Program-made: the position numbers and the translations under genes | Part shown: positions 32,385 through 41,100 of the stretch, piece by piece | How the letters are laid out: the number at the start of each line of letters is the position of its first letter | How positions within the stretch are numbered: position 1 is the stretch's first letter | Notes under the pieces: generated by a model | The model's database searches: none | The model's input: the letters and a program-made list of their open reading frames with translations, nothing else | Told to the model about the DNA's origin: nothing | Assembly: GCF_003054705.1 (NCBI RefSeq) | Contig: NZ_QAYX01000012.1 | Location: 1 to 64,000 of the forward strand | DNA length: 64,000 nucleotides | Source: Opitutus sp. ER46 | GTDB lineage: Bacteria; Verrucomicrobiota; Verrucomicrobiia; Opitutales; Opitutaceae | Direction of reading: 5' to 3'

Positions 32385-33665
32385 ATGCTCTGGCTCTATC
32401 GCGTTCTGTTCGTACCTGCGTTGCTGCTGATGGCGCCGCGGTATCTCTGGCGCATGCGCAAGCGGGGTGGCTATGGCGCGAGGTTTGGCGACCGCTTCGG
32501 GGCGTTGCCGCCCTTGCCGCCACGGACTGCCGGGGTGCGCCGGATCTGGCTGCAGGCGGTGAGCGTGGGCGAGGTGCTGGCCATCGGGCCGTTGCTGGAG
32601 AAGCTGCACGCGCACGGGCTCGAGGTTTACCTCACGACGACGACCAGCACGGGTTTCCGCCTCGCCAACGAGCGTTACCGGGCGCTGACCGTCGGTATTG
32701 GCTATTTCCCAATCGACTGGTGGCCGTTCTCGCGCCGCGCCTGGCAGCGGATCGCTCCCGACCTGGCGATCATTGCGGAAGGCGAGCGGTGGCCGGAGCA
32801 CCTGCGGCAAGCGGCGAAGCGCGGCGTACCGGTGCTCTGCATCAACGCGCGCATGTCGGACCGGAGCTTCCGACGCCTGCGGCGGTTCCCGGGCGCGGCC
32901 AAGCTGATGTTCGACGGCGTGACGCGCCTGCTGCCGTGCTCGACGCACGACGAGGGGCGGTTCCGTGAACTGGGCGTGCCGGCGGCGAAGCTGTTCACGA
33001 CGGGCAACATCAAGCTGGACCTAGTGATCCCGCCGCTGACCCCGGAGCAGCGCGGGCAACTGCGCCAGGAACTCGGGCTGGCTGATGCCGGCTTTGTGCT
33101 GCTGGGATCGTCGACCTGGCCGCGCGAGGAGGAGGCGCTGGTCGAGGCGTTGCAGGCGCTGCGGGCCGAGGGCGTAACCTGCTCGCTCCTGCTCGTCCCG
33201 CGGCACGCGGAACGCCGGGAGGAAATCGAGCGGCTGCTGGGCCGCACGGGTTTGCGCGCGCATTTCCGTTCGCGCGGGGCGTCGGCCGGGCCCGTCGACG
33301 TGGCGGTCGGCGACACGACCGGCGAACTGCGCAAACTCACCCAACTTGCTGATCTGGTGTTCGTCGGGAAGAGCCTGGCGCCGCATACGGAAGGGCAGAC
33401 TCCGGTCGAGGCGGCGGCGCTCGGGAAGCCGATTCTCCTCGGGCCAGGCATGGCCAACTTCAGAGTGATTTCGCAGGAACTGCTCGCCGGCGGCGCGGCG
33501 CGTCAGGTGGCGGATCCCGCCGCGCTGACCCGGGAATGCCTTGCCCTGGCGCGCGACGTGGCCGAGCGAGCGTCTCTGGCGCAGGCGGCCACCGCCTGGC
33601 ATCGCGCCAACGCCGGTGCCGTCGATCGCACCTGGCAGATCATTCGGGAAACGCTTGGCGCATAG
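32385..33665 (+). CDS. waaA: 3-deoxy-D-manno-octulosonic acid (Kdo) transferase
   Basis: 426 residues from ATG 32385. Transfers Kdo from CMP-Kdo to lipid A precursor at the inner-membrane face. The N-terminal membrane anchor (LYRVLFVPALLLMAPRYLW) is followed by the typical GYGARFGDRFG and the signature WLQAVSVGEVLAIGPLL (about 52-68). FFI-type segments appear as APDLAIIAEGERWPEHL and GVPVLCINARMSDRSF. The C-terminal GT-B domain holds LGSSTWPREEEALVEAL, LLVPRHAERREEIERLL and KSLAPHTEGQTPVEAAALGKPILLGPGMANF. Proof of an LPS-type outer membrane. Confidence 0.93.
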   Translation: MLWLYRVLFVPALLLMAPRYLWRMRKRGGYGARFGDRFGALPPLPPRTAGVRRIWLQAVSVGEVLAIGPLLEKLHAHGLEVYLTTTTSTGFRLANERYRALTVGIGYFPIDWWPFSRRAWQRIAPDLAIIAEGERWPEHLRQAAKRGVPVLCINARMSDRSFRRLRRFPGAAKLMFDGVTRLLPCSTHDEGRFRELGVPAAKLFTTGNIKLDLVIPPLTPEQRGQLRQELGLADAGFVLLGSSTWPREEEALVEALQALRAEGVTCSLLLVPRHAERREEIERLLGRTGLRAHFRSRGASAGPVDVAVGDTTGELRKLTQLADLVFVGKSLAPHTEGQTPVEAAALGKPILLGPGMANFRVISQELLAGGAARQVADPAALTRECLALARDVAERASLAQAATAWHRANAGAVDRTWQIIRETLGA

Positions 33666-33835
33666 GGCTCTGACCACCGCCCCGGCGGCGAGGGTGGCGG
33701 GGTCGTAGGTCTCGTCATGTGCTTGCGGTAAGGAACGGGAGCGGCGGGGGAGGCGTAGAAGACGTCCTTGCTGGTCGTGGCGTTAGTGCTTCCGAACCAA
33801 AGAGATCTCAGGTTTGGCAAAATTTGGCCGAAATA

Positions 33836-33852
33836 GGGGTTGCACCAACCCC
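33836..33852 (+). promoter_or_regulatory. Leader hairpin upstream of the SNF2 gene
   Basis: Perfect 7-bp stem (33836-33842 with 33846-33852), loop CAC, 31 bases before the SNF2 ATG. Preceded by AT-richer sequence that could hold the promoter. Function not evident. Confidence 0.3.
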
Positions 33853-33883
33853 TTCGGTTTCTACGGTCGGCCTTTTATTTGTG

Positions 33884-36727
33884 ATGCAGTCGCACGGACC
33901 CAAGCGCGTCTACACTCCGCAATCGCTCGAGTTCTGGTTCAACAAGCTGGAGAACGACTGGTCCGAGAGCTTTACCCAGGAACAACTCGATCACGGACGT
34001 GAGATCTATCGCGACGGACAAGTTCGCGAGCTGGAACTTACTGACAAAGATGCGATTGTGCATCGCCGGATCGATAAGCGCGACGAGTACGCGGTGATCG
34101 AGTGGAACGGCGAGCGGATGACGGTTCGGTCATCGACGGCTGACGAAAAGCTGGCCCGGGCCTTGGCCGTGGCGGGTTTGCACGAGATCGAGGAACTGGT
34201 GGCGGACGAGATCTCCCCGTTGCCGGAGGAGCTTCAGCAGGTGGTCCGCAACGGCAATGCCTTGCCTCCGGCAGGCAACGGCGCTGTGCCCGCACCCGTC
34301 CTACCCGCGAGTGGCGCGACCGCTGCAGCATCGGGCAAGGCTCCTCCTGCGCCGGCGGCTCCGGTGGCAACGCCCAAGCCTGCGACGAATGCGAACGGCA
34401 TCGGGCTGGGGGCGGCGCGAACCGCGGCCGTGGCGGCAGCAGCTCCATCCGGGACGACGCCAGTGACGAGTGGGACGGGGCAGACGCCGACGACGGCAAC
34501 CGCGGCGAGCAATGGGAATGGCGGGACGGCCGCAGCCGCGGCGGCAAATGGCGCGGGGAGAACCTTGCTCCTAGTGTTCAAGGTGAAGGCGGCGGGACTG
34601 ACTTTTCAGGCGACCTGGTTGGATGCGGACAAGAAGACGAAGCATCCGGCGCTCGGGCCCGATGCGCACGCGAACGGCAACGGCCACGTGTCCACCGGCG
34701 AGCGCGCCAAGCTGATCGGTTTGGCGGCGTACGCGCGCAAGGCGCACTTCCAGTATCACCAGGAGACCGGCGTGTACGTGATGGAGTCGCTCGTCGAGAT
34801 CCCGAATTTTCTCAAGACGGTGCTGCCGGCCTGGAAAAAGCTCTTCGCCGTCGAGCTCGACGAGAAGTCGGCCAACCTGCTCAAGGGCACCCGCACGATC
34901 GACATTGAAGCCGTGGCCGAGCGCGCCGGCGCGCCCGGGGCGGCGGCGACCAACGGACGCGCGGGCGCGGGTGGGGCGGCGCTGAACCTGCGCTGGATCT
35001 TCCGCGCGGGCGAGCGCCTGCTCACCGACACCGAGGTGCACGCGCTGCTGAAACATGGCGGCCAGCCGGTCATTCTGCCCAACATCGGCATCGTGGCGCT
35101 CGCGCCCGAAAAGTGGGACAGCTACAGCACCTGGCAGAAGAACGTGACCGAGGCGCAGGGCCGCGGCGCGACCGAAGGCGGCCCGATCCCGCCGTACCTG
35201 ATTTTCTCCCTGTTCAACGACGCGCGGATGAAGCTGACGCTGTCACCCGAGATCGAGTCGTGGCGGCAGGCGGTCCTGGCGACGTCCACGACCTCGCCCC
35301 AGGTGCCCGAGCTCCTGCGGCCGTACCAGCGCCGCGGCGTCGAATGGCTGCATCACCTCTGCGATGTGGGCTGCCACGGCCTGCTCGCCGACGAAATGGG
35401 CCTCGGCAAGACGCTGCAGGTGCTGTCGCTGCTCGCGGTGCGGCCGGTGGCCGACAAGCCGACGTTGATCGTCTGCCCGGCGAGCGTCGTCCCGGTGTGG
35501 CGCGAGGAGATTGCCAAGTTTTTCCCGCAGCTCGTCGTCGACGTGCTCAAGACGGGGCACGACTTCACGCACCGCAAGGACCCGGTGGTGTGGCTCGCGA
35601 GCTACACGCAGCTCCGGAAGCATCGCGCGCTGCTCGAGAACGTGGAGTTCGGCTACGCGGTGCTCGACGAGGGCCAGTTCATCAAGAACCCCGACGCGAA
35701 GATCACGCAGACCTGTTTCGCGGTGCGCGCCGTGCACCGGATCGTGCTCACGGGTACGCCGCTGGAGAACCGGCAACTGGATCTCTGGAGCATCTTCCGG
35801 TTCCTCCTGCCCGGGCTCCTGGGCTCCCGCTCCGCCTTCGAGGCGGCGCTCAACACCGACCGCGAAGGCACTCTGACCCGCCTGCGGGCGCAGCTGGCGC
35901 CGTTCATCCTCCGCCGCACCAAGGGCGAGGTGGCGCAGGAGTTGCCGCAGAAGGTCGAGATGGAGCTGATTTGTCCGCTGACCGACGTGCAGCGGGCGGA
36001 GTACGCGCGCATCTGTTCCGAAGGCCTGGAACGGTTGGGCGACGACGTCGGCGCGGCGATTCGCGAGAAGTCGTTCGGCTTCCTCGCGCTGCTCACGCGC
36101 CTGCGGCAGACCTGCTGCGATCCCGACATGCTGCCCTGGCTGAAGGCGCCGCTGAGCGACTCGGGCAAGATCAACCTGCTCGTGGAGAAGCTCACCGAGA
36201 TCGTGAGCAGCGGCCACAAGGTCGTCATTTTCTCGCAGTTCGTGATGCTGCTCGAGCGCGTGCGCGATGCGCTCTCGAAGCACTTCCCGGATCTGCCGCG
36301 GTTCGAGCTCACCGGCATGACGCTGGACCGGCAGAAGCCGGTGCAATCGTTCCAGAACGCGAGCGGGGCGGCGGTGATGCTGGTCTCGCTGAAAGCGGCC
36401 GGCACGGGCATCACGCTCCACGCCGCGGACTACGTTTTCCTGCTGGATCCCTGGTGGAACCCAGCGGTGGAGGCGCAGGCGGTGGACCGCGTGCACCGTA
36501 TCGGCCAAACCAACACGGTCTTCGTGTACCGCATGGTCACGGCCGGCACGATCGAGGAGCGCATCGAGGCGCTGAAGGCTTCCAAGAAGGACCTCTTCGA
36601 CAAGCTGATCGGCGGCCTCGGCGGCGACTTCGACCTTAGCCAGCACTTCAGCTCGCTGCGCAGCCTCGTGGCCCTGACCACGCCGACCGACGCGGACGAG
36701 CCGCAGGAGCCGTACACGGTCGACTGA
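33884..36727 (+). CDS. SNF2/RapA-type DEAD-like helicase
   Basis: 947 residues from ATG 33884. Residues 1-110 form a SWIM-type-like N-terminal domain; about 120-230 is a Pro/Ala/Thr/Gly-rich low-complexity linker. Helicase motifs are complete: I DEMGLGKTLQ (about 503), II DEGQFIKN (about 595, with Gly for the usual Ala of DEAQ), III LTGTPLENR, IV VIFSQFVMLLERV, V VSLKAAGTGITLHAADYVFLLDPWWNP and VI QAVDRVHRIGQ. An ATP-driven translocase acting on DNA-protein or RNA polymerase complexes, as in RapA. It stands alone with two hairpins directly behind it. Confidence 0.9.
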   Translation: MQSHGPKRVYTPQSLEFWFNKLENDWSESFTQEQLDHGREIYRDGQVRELELTDKDAIVHRRIDKRDEYAVIEWNGERMTVRSSTADEKLARALAVAGLHEIEELVADEISPLPEELQQVVRNGNALPPAGNGAVPAPVLPASGATAAASGKAPPAPAAPVATPKPATNANGIGLGAARTAAVAAAAPSGTTPVTSGTGQTPTTATAASNGNGGTAAAAAANGAGRTLLLVFKVKAAGLTFQATWLDADKKTKHPALGPDAHANGNGHVSTGERAKLIGLAAYARKAHFQYHQETGVYVMESLVEIPNFLKTVLPAWKKLFAVELDEKSANLLKGTRTIDIEAVAERAGAPGAAATNGRAGAGGAALNLRWIFRAGERLLTDTEVHALLKHGGQPVILPNIGIVALAPEKWDSYSTWQKNVTEAQGRGATEGGPIPPYLIFSLFNDARMKLTLSPEIESWRQAVLATSTTSPQVPELLRPYQRRGVEWLHHLCDVGCHGLLADEMGLGKTLQVLSLLAVRPVADKPTLIVCPASVVPVWREEIAKFFPQLVVDVLKTGHDFTHRKDPVVWLASYTQLRKHRALLENVEFGYAVLDEGQFIKNPDAKITQTCFAVRAVHRIVLTGTPLENRQLDLWSIFRFLLPGLLGSRSAFEAALNTDREGTLTRLRAQLAPFILRRTKGEVAQELPQKVEMELICPLTDVQRAEYARICSEGLERLGDDVGAAIREKSFGFLALLTRLRQTCCDPDMLPWLKAPLSDSGKINLLVEKLTEIVSSGHKVVIFSQFVMLLERVRDALSKHFPDLPRFELTGMTLDRQKPVQSFQNASGAAVMLVSLKAAGTGITLHAADYVFLLDPWWNPAVEAQAVDRVHRIGQTNTVFVYRMVTAGTIEERIEALKASKKDLFDKLIGGLGGDFDLSQHFSSLRSLVALTTPTDADEPQEPYTVD

Positions 36728-36728
36728 T

Positions 36729-36761
36729 ATGCAACCGGCGAAACGCGTTCGCCGGTTGCAT
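36729..36761 (+). terminator. Perfect 14-bp hairpin after the SNF2 gene
   Basis: Arms 36729-36742 and 36748-36761, five-base loop, starting 1 base after the stop. No T tract. A second hairpin follows at once. Confidence 0.55.
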
Positions 36762-36763
36762 GA

Positions 36764-36783
36764 CAACGGGCTGGCGCCCGTTG
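36764..36783 (+). terminator. Second hairpin after the SNF2 gene
   Basis: Perfect 7-bp stem (36764-36770 with 36777-36783), loop CTGGCG, followed by GTTAC. Together with 36729-36761 it probably forms the transcript end. Confidence 0.45.
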
Positions 36784-36877
36784 GTTACGAGCCGCCAAGC
36801 AAGGCGGAGTAGACGGGCGTGAACTCGCGGGCGCCGTTTACTGCGCCGACAGGCGTGGAGGATCCCAGAATGGATGG

Positions 36878-37045
36878 CTAGCGTCCGCCGCCGCCACCGT
36901 TGCCGATCAGCGGAACCGACACGCCGAGATTGGGTTTCCGGCCGGTGGCGACATCGCCCCAGATGCGGGTGCCGCAGCCGGTGAGCAGCAGGAGCAGCGC
37001 GGCGAGGAGCGGGAGCAGCCGCCGCAGACATCGATGGGTGGTCAT
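36878..37045 (-). CDS. Small lipoprotein
   Basis: 55 residues from MTTHRCLRRLLPLLAALLLLLTGCG. The lipobox LTGC gives Cys near residue 24. The mature part is only about 32 residues (TRIWGDVATGRKPNLGVSVPLIGNGGGGGR). Small lipoproteins of this shape are common in verrucomicrobial genomes, but I do not recognise a named family. Coding is supported by the canonical signal and lipobox. Confidence 0.6.
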   Translation of the reverse strand: MTTHRCLRRLLPLLAALLLLLTGCGTRIWGDVATGRKPNLGVSVPLIGNGGGGGR

Positions 37046-37186
37046 GGCGCTTGGGTGCGTTCTCCCACGGGAGGGAAAGCGTGCTCGGGCTCGCCAGCCG
37101 TATGACGCGAACGGCAACCCGTGGGTGAACGCAACGGGTCAGGACGCGGGCGCGGGCGGAATGTTACATGAGCCCACGCCGCGGGC

Positions 37187-37624
37187 TCACTGCGGTTGCG
37201 CTGAGCCCAGCTTCGGCGCCGCGTCGCGGGTGGGGAAACCCTGCAGGGCGGCGGGTTTCAGCAGGAGGGCGTAGATCAGGTACGCCGGTACGATCATGAG
37301 GGCCGCGTAGGCCGGGCCGATCACGTTCCTCAGTCCGCCGACGCACGAGAGTCCGGTGAGCAGGAAAAACGCGATGACGGAGGAGTTGGTCGCGAGATTC
37401 AGGGCGTGCTGCTGCGTCGGATGCCGCAAGTGGACCATGGCGGCGTGGATCATCACGCCGGCAATCAGAAGTTCGACGAGGACGACCGCGGTGGCGATGA
37501 CGAGCAACAGTCCGTCCTGATCGGGGCGGAGGCTGCTGACGCAGGTGAAGCACAGGACGACCATGGCGGCGCCGGCGAGAAGGTTCAAAACGGCGAGCCA
37601 GCGAAAAACGCGGGAGGGGTTCAT
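37187..37624 (-). CDS. Four-helix membrane protein of unknown function
   Basis: 145 residues. Hydrophobic segments lie at about 9-31 (AVLNLLAGAAMVVLCFTCV), 40-66 (LLLVIATAVVLVELLIAGVMIHA), 80-97 (SVIAFFLLTGLSCVGG) and 104-123 (YAALMIVPAYLIYALLL). A polar loop with HLRHPTQQHAL joins helices 2 and 3. Unknown family. A GAGCCC/GGGCTC hairpin (37170-37188) overlaps its stop codon. Confidence 0.6.
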   Translation of the reverse strand: MNPSRVFRWLAVLNLLAGAAMVVLCFTCVSSLRPDQDGLLLVIATAVVLVELLIAGVMIHAAMVHLRHPTQQHALNLATNSSVIAFFLLTGLSCVGGLRNVIGPAYAALMIVPAYLIYALLLKPAALQGFPTRDAAPKLGSAQPQ

Positions 37625-37644
37625 GAGGGGGTGCTGGAGGGGAG

Positions 37645-37868
37645 CTTTCTCTTTCTCTTACTCCTACTCTTACTCTTTCTCCCGAAATCGCGCGGCCCAA
37701 CGGCCGCGCGATTTCGGAAAAAAGGCTGGAGCAGTCAGAGGGACGGTAGATGGCTCGCGGCGGGGTGGACGAGAGCGAGAGCGAGTGGAGGGGCGAACGG
37801 GCGAGACAGACGGGGCGGATGGGGTGACGGAGACAGACGGAGAAAGAGAAAGAGAACGAGAAAGATAA
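37645..37868 (+). repeat. Composite element: pyrimidine arm, 16-bp hairpin, purine arm
   Basis: A CTTTCTCTTTCTC arm at 37645-37657 and a GAGAAAGAGAAAGAG arm at 37840-37854 are complementary. Between them lies a perfect 16-bp hairpin (37682-37697 with 37702-37717, loop CAAC, CGAAATCGC type). The right arm runs into the dispersed 15-mer at 37852-37866. The same design is seen at 45184-45393. Confidence 0.7.
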
Positions 37869-37899
37869 AGAGGGGCTGGGAGCTCCTGCGTGGGCCGAG

Positions 37900-38154
37900 T
37901 TACGGGCCGAAGATCCCCCACTTGAACCACTGGTCGAGGGCCAGGAGCCAGAGAGCGGCGACGTAGAGCCAGACAACGACCAAGGCGGCTTGGGCGATTC
38001 TTCGGCGGCGCGGATCGCTGGACTCGAGCCACGAAGAGGCGGCGGTTTCGGCCGTGGCGGCAAAAGCGGCGGCGGCAGGCGCGGGGGCCGCGGTGGGAGT
38101 AGGGGTGGGCTTCGGCTCGGACTTCGACTGCGGCGAGGTCTTCTTCGCGCTCAT
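37900..38154 (-). CDS. Small single-span membrane protein
   Basis: 84 residues from MSAKKTSPQSKSEP (ATG 38154). A Lys/Pro/Thr/Ala-rich, flexible N-terminal half (about 1-40) precedes a basic segment (ESSDPRRRRIAQ) and one membrane helix near the C-terminus (AALVVVWLYVAALWLLAL), ending WFKWGIFGP. The arrangement predicts a cytoplasmic N-terminus. Unknown family, and divergent from the ClC gene. Confidence 0.5.
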   Translation of the reverse strand: MSAKKTSPQSKSEPKPTPTPTAAPAPAAAAFAATAETAASSWLESSDPRRRRIAQAALVVVWLYVAALWLLALDQWFKWGIFGP

Positions 38155-38387
38155 GGATTCTGGCAGCGTGGGAAAAATCTGCTCCGCTGCAAGCACGCGG
38201 CGGCCTGGGAACGTCGGCTCGCGTGGATACGCGCCAGGCTCCGGCGGGCGGGACCCCGGGGACTGAACCGGCTTTTCAACGTCAAGTTCTCGAAACTCGG
38301 CCTTGTTTCGGAACCCGGCGCGGCTACGGTCAGGGGGAACGTGAATCTGTCGACCGTCTTGATCCCGGGGCCCGAGGTGGTGCTGAC

Positions 38388-40184
38388 ATGACGACCGCGA
38401 CGACCGACAGCGGCAAAAACCTGCCGCATACGTTGATCATCCGGCGGCTGATGCGGCTGCTCCGATTCCGCGTCTGGATTCAGGAGCACCTGCAACCGAC
38501 GGAATGGCAGGTCACCCTCATCTGGGCCGCCGTGGCGGGCTTCCTCGGTTCGCTGGCCGCCATCCTTTTCGCGGTCCTGACCGAGAACATCTACGACTGG
38601 TTCGGCAATCGGCGGCTGGGCATCGTGGGTTCGATCCAGCAACTCCCCTGGTGGGGGTGTCTGCTCGTGCCGGCGGCGGGCGGCGCGCTCGCCGGGCTGG
38701 TGCTGACGTTTGGGCAGCGGCTGACGCGCAAGCAGAGTTCGACGGACTACATGGAGGCGATCGTGATCGGCACCGGCCGGATCCCGATTCGGGCGAGCCT
38801 CGTGAAGAGCGTTGCCGCGTTGTTCTCCATCGGTTCGGGCGGGTCGATCGGTCGTGAAGGTCCGATGGTGCAGATGGCGGCGGTGCTGGCGTCGCTGGTC
38901 GGCCGCTGGCGCAAGTTCTCGCCGCCGCAACAGCGGCTCCTCGTCGCCTGCGGCGCTTCGGCGGGTATCGCGTCCGCGTACAACGCGCCGATCGCGGGGT
39001 CCTTCTTCGTGGCGGAAATCATCCTCGGCACGATCGCGATGGAGAGCCTGGGGCCCCTGGTCATTTCCGCCGTGGTCGCCACGCTCACGATCCGCGTCAT
39101 CACGGCGGCGCACGTGCTCTACAAGGTGCCGGCGTTCCAGCTGAATTCGCCGCTCGAAATGATCCCGTACGTCGCGCTGGGTCTGATCGTGGGCGCGCTC
39201 GCGCCGGTGTTTCTCGTTTCGCTGAAGCACGCCGAAAAGTTCTTCGTCTCGCTGAAGCTGCCGCTGGTCCTGCGGCTGGCCCTCGGCGGCCTCGTCGTGG
39301 GCGCGATTGCGATCAATGTCCCGGAAGTCTGCGGCAACGGCTACCAGGTGATCGTCGAGATCCTGAACGGTCGGCTGATCTGGACCGCGATCCTGGGCAT
39401 CTTCGCCTGCAAGTGGCTCGCCACGATGGCTTCGTTTGGCTCCGGTGCACCGGGCGGTGTGTTCACGCCCTCGCTGTTCATGGGCGCGGGCGCCGGCCTG
39501 CTGTTCGGCACGGCCGTGCATCAAGTGTGGCCGGCCGCCGCCGAGAATCCGCAGGCGTTCGCCCTCGTCGGCATGGGCGCGTTCCTCTCGGCCGCCAGCC
39601 ACGCCCCGGTCATGGCGGTGATCATGTTGTTCGAGATGACGCTCAGCTATGACATCATCCTGCCGCTGATGCTGTGCTGTGTGATCGCCTACTTCACGGC
39701 CAAGGGCGTGCAGGGCTCGTCGCTCTACAGCGAGGTCCTGAAGCGGAAGGCGGCCGCCGTGCCGGATCCGACCCTCGGCGAGGCGCGCGTCGCCGACATG
39801 ATGCGGCCCAACCCGCCAATCGTCGCGCCCAACGCCCGGTTCGCCGAGATCGCCCGCATGTTCCTCAACGTGCGCGTCAACAATCTCTACGTCGTCGACG
39901 AGACCGGCCGGTTCATCGGCGCCGTGTCGCTCCACGACATCAAGCCGTACCTCGGTGAGCCCGATCTCGCCGAACTCGTGATCGCCCGCGACATCCTGAG
40001 GGATGATTTCCCGCATGTGGCGCCCGACCAGTTGCTGCCGGAGGCCCTCGCCGCCTTCCTCGGCATCCAGGCCGAACGCGTGCCCGTGGTCGAAAAGGAC
40101 GGAACCCTGCGTGGCAGCCTGTCCAAGAGCGACCTGCTGCTAGCCCTGGTCGAACGGCAAAAGAGGCCTGCGCAGGCGGCGTAG
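38388..40184 (+). CDS. ClC-family chloride channel/transporter with CBS pair
   Basis: 598 residues from MTTATTDSGKNL (ATG 38388). The membrane part shows the ClC selectivity regions: GSGGSIGREGPMVQM near residue 150 and FGSGAPGGVFTPSLFMGAGAG (about 348-368). The first GSGIP motif is replaced by TDYMEAIVIGTG. Roughly ten hydrophobic segments extend to about residue 445. Two CBS domains follow (VADMMRPNPPIVAPNARFAEIARMF; and a second around HVAPDQLLPEAL to GSLSKSDLLLAL), which usually bind adenine nucleotides to control transport. Chloride permeation or chloride/proton exchange is likely. Confidence 0.9.
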   Translation: MTTATTDSGKNLPHTLIIRRLMRLLRFRVWIQEHLQPTEWQVTLIWAAVAGFLGSLAAILFAVLTENIYDWFGNRRLGIVGSIQQLPWWGCLLVPAAGGALAGLVLTFGQRLTRKQSSTDYMEAIVIGTGRIPIRASLVKSVAALFSIGSGGSIGREGPMVQMAAVLASLVGRWRKFSPPQQRLLVACGASAGIASAYNAPIAGSFFVAEIILGTIAMESLGPLVISAVVATLTIRVITAAHVLYKVPAFQLNSPLEMIPYVALGLIVGALAPVFLVSLKHAEKFFVSLKLPLVLRLALGGLVVGAIAINVPEVCGNGYQVIVEILNGRLIWTAILGIFACKWLATMASFGSGAPGGVFTPSLFMGAGAGLLFGTAVHQVWPAAAENPQAFALVGMGAFLSAASHAPVMAVIMLFEMTLSYDIILPLMLCCVIAYFTAKGVQGSSLYSEVLKRKAAAVPDPTLGEARVADMMRPNPPIVAPNARFAEIARMFLNVRVNNLYVVDETGRFIGAVSLHDIKPYLGEPDLAELVIARDILRDDFPHVAPDQLLPEALAAFLGIQAERVPVVEKDGTLRGSLSKSDLLLALVERQKRPAQAA

Positions 40185-40189
40185 CCTGT

Positions 40190-40390
40190 GGCCAGAGGGC
40201 AGATGTCGGAAGCCGGAAGCCGGAAGCCGGAGGCCAGAAGCCCGAGGCCGGAAGCCAGAGGCCGGAGGCCGGAAGCCAGAGGCCGGAGGGCGGAGGCCAG
40301 AAGACGGAGGCCCGAGGCCAGAAGCCGGGGCACGGAAGCCAGAAGCAGCCTGACGCCAGAAGCCGGATGTCGGACGTCAGACGTCGGATG
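40190..40390 (+). repeat. Degenerate GGAAGCC/GGAGGCC array
   Basis: About 25 imperfect units (GGAAGCCAGAGGCC style) follow the ClC gene. The array at 40790-41040 consists of the complementary words, so the two could pair across 400 bases. Confidence 0.75.
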
Positions 40391-40401
40391 CCGGACCCGC
40401 C

Positions 40402-40706
40402 ACGACGGCTCCCAGTGCGCGGAGCTAAGGGGTGGCACGTAGGGCTACGAAGTAATGCTTACGCGCCTGCGGAAGCGATGTCCCTCCGCTGGTTCCGAGT
40501 GAAAAGCGGCCGCAATGAAATGCTGCAGAGGGGGCTATCCTGAAATTTAGCGAACCGGGCAGAGGATTTTTGGCGGACGCTAAGGTCGGGCGAACCCGTG
40601 ACGATAAGAGAGGTGCTCAGTCAGAAGTTCATAGCTCGACAGGGCAGCTTGTGTGGTAGCAAGCGAACCGGCGCCCGGTGCGATTATCGCGCCGGGCGCT
40701 TTCGTT
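40402..40706 (+). ncRNA. Candidate structured noncoding RNA of unknown class
   Basis: A 300-base stretch without coding potential, free of the flanking repeats, ends in a strong intrinsic terminator (40671-40706). Local stems can be drawn: GCTCC/GGAGC (40409-40425), CGTA/TACG and GTAA/TTAC near 40438-40462, GCGGA/TCCGC (40469-40489), TTAGCG with CGCTAA (40547-40552, 40578-40583), CGGG/CCCG near 40587-40598 and GCTTG/CAAGC near 40647-40664. I checked for tmRNA, RNase P, 6S and SRP hallmarks and found none. The 5' end is a guess and no good promoter is visible. Confidence 0.4.
40671..40706 (+). terminator. Strong intrinsic terminator
   Basis: 12-bp stem (40671-40682 with 40688-40699, one T-G pair), loop ATTAT, then TTTCGTTT. 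It is almost 490 bases past the ClC stop, which points to a separate transcript ending here. Confidence 0.8.
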
Positions 40707-40730
40707 TAGAAATCGCTGAAGCGATTTCTA
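40707..40730. repeat. Perfect 11-bp palindrome, AGAAATCGCT type
   Basis: TAGAAATCGCT and its complement are separated by GA. It abuts the terminator at 40671-40706. The core resembles the CGAAATCGC hairpin at 37682. Confidence 0.65.
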
Positions 40731-40789
40731 GCTGGGTACTTGTGTGGGCCAGATGTCTCCAAATGCGGACCTCCGCCCGCCTGAGCCGG

Positions 40790-41040
40790 CTCCGAGACCC
40801 TGGCTTCTGACTTCCGACGAGGGTAGGATGTCCTGAACCTCCGAAGGATAGCATCTCCTGAACCGACCTCCGGCTTGTCTCTGGCCTCGGGCTTCCGGCT
40901 TCAGGCTTCTGGCTTCCGACCTCCGACCTCCGGCCTCCGGCTTCAGGCTTCGGGCCTCCGACCTCCGGCTTCCGGCCTCCGGCCTCCGGCTTCAGGCTTC
41001 TGGCTTCCGACTTCCGGCCTCCGACATCAGGCTTCACCGA
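40790..41040 (+). repeat. Degenerate GGCTTCC/GGCCTCC array, inverse of 40190-40390
   Basis: About 25 imperfect units such as CTTCCGGCTTCAGGCTTCTG, the reverse complement class of the array at 40190. It ends 60 bases before the glycolipid operon start and must overlap or adjoin its promoter region. Confidence 0.75.
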
Positions 41041-41100
41041 ATCGTAACCGGAACGCCACGGTGTTGGGATCGACGTGTGGTTCACTGGCGGCGAAGCACC

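Noticed and set aside
35243-36766. 507-codon open frame antisense to the SNF2 helicase
   Set aside because: Complement of intact helicase motifs; His/Arg/Leu-biased composition typical of shadows.
40402-40706. tmRNA, RNase P RNA, 6S or SRP RNA
   Set aside because: None of the conserved core sequences was found (no tag ORF or CCA-type end, no GAGGAAAGTCC core, no SRP tetraloop domain).
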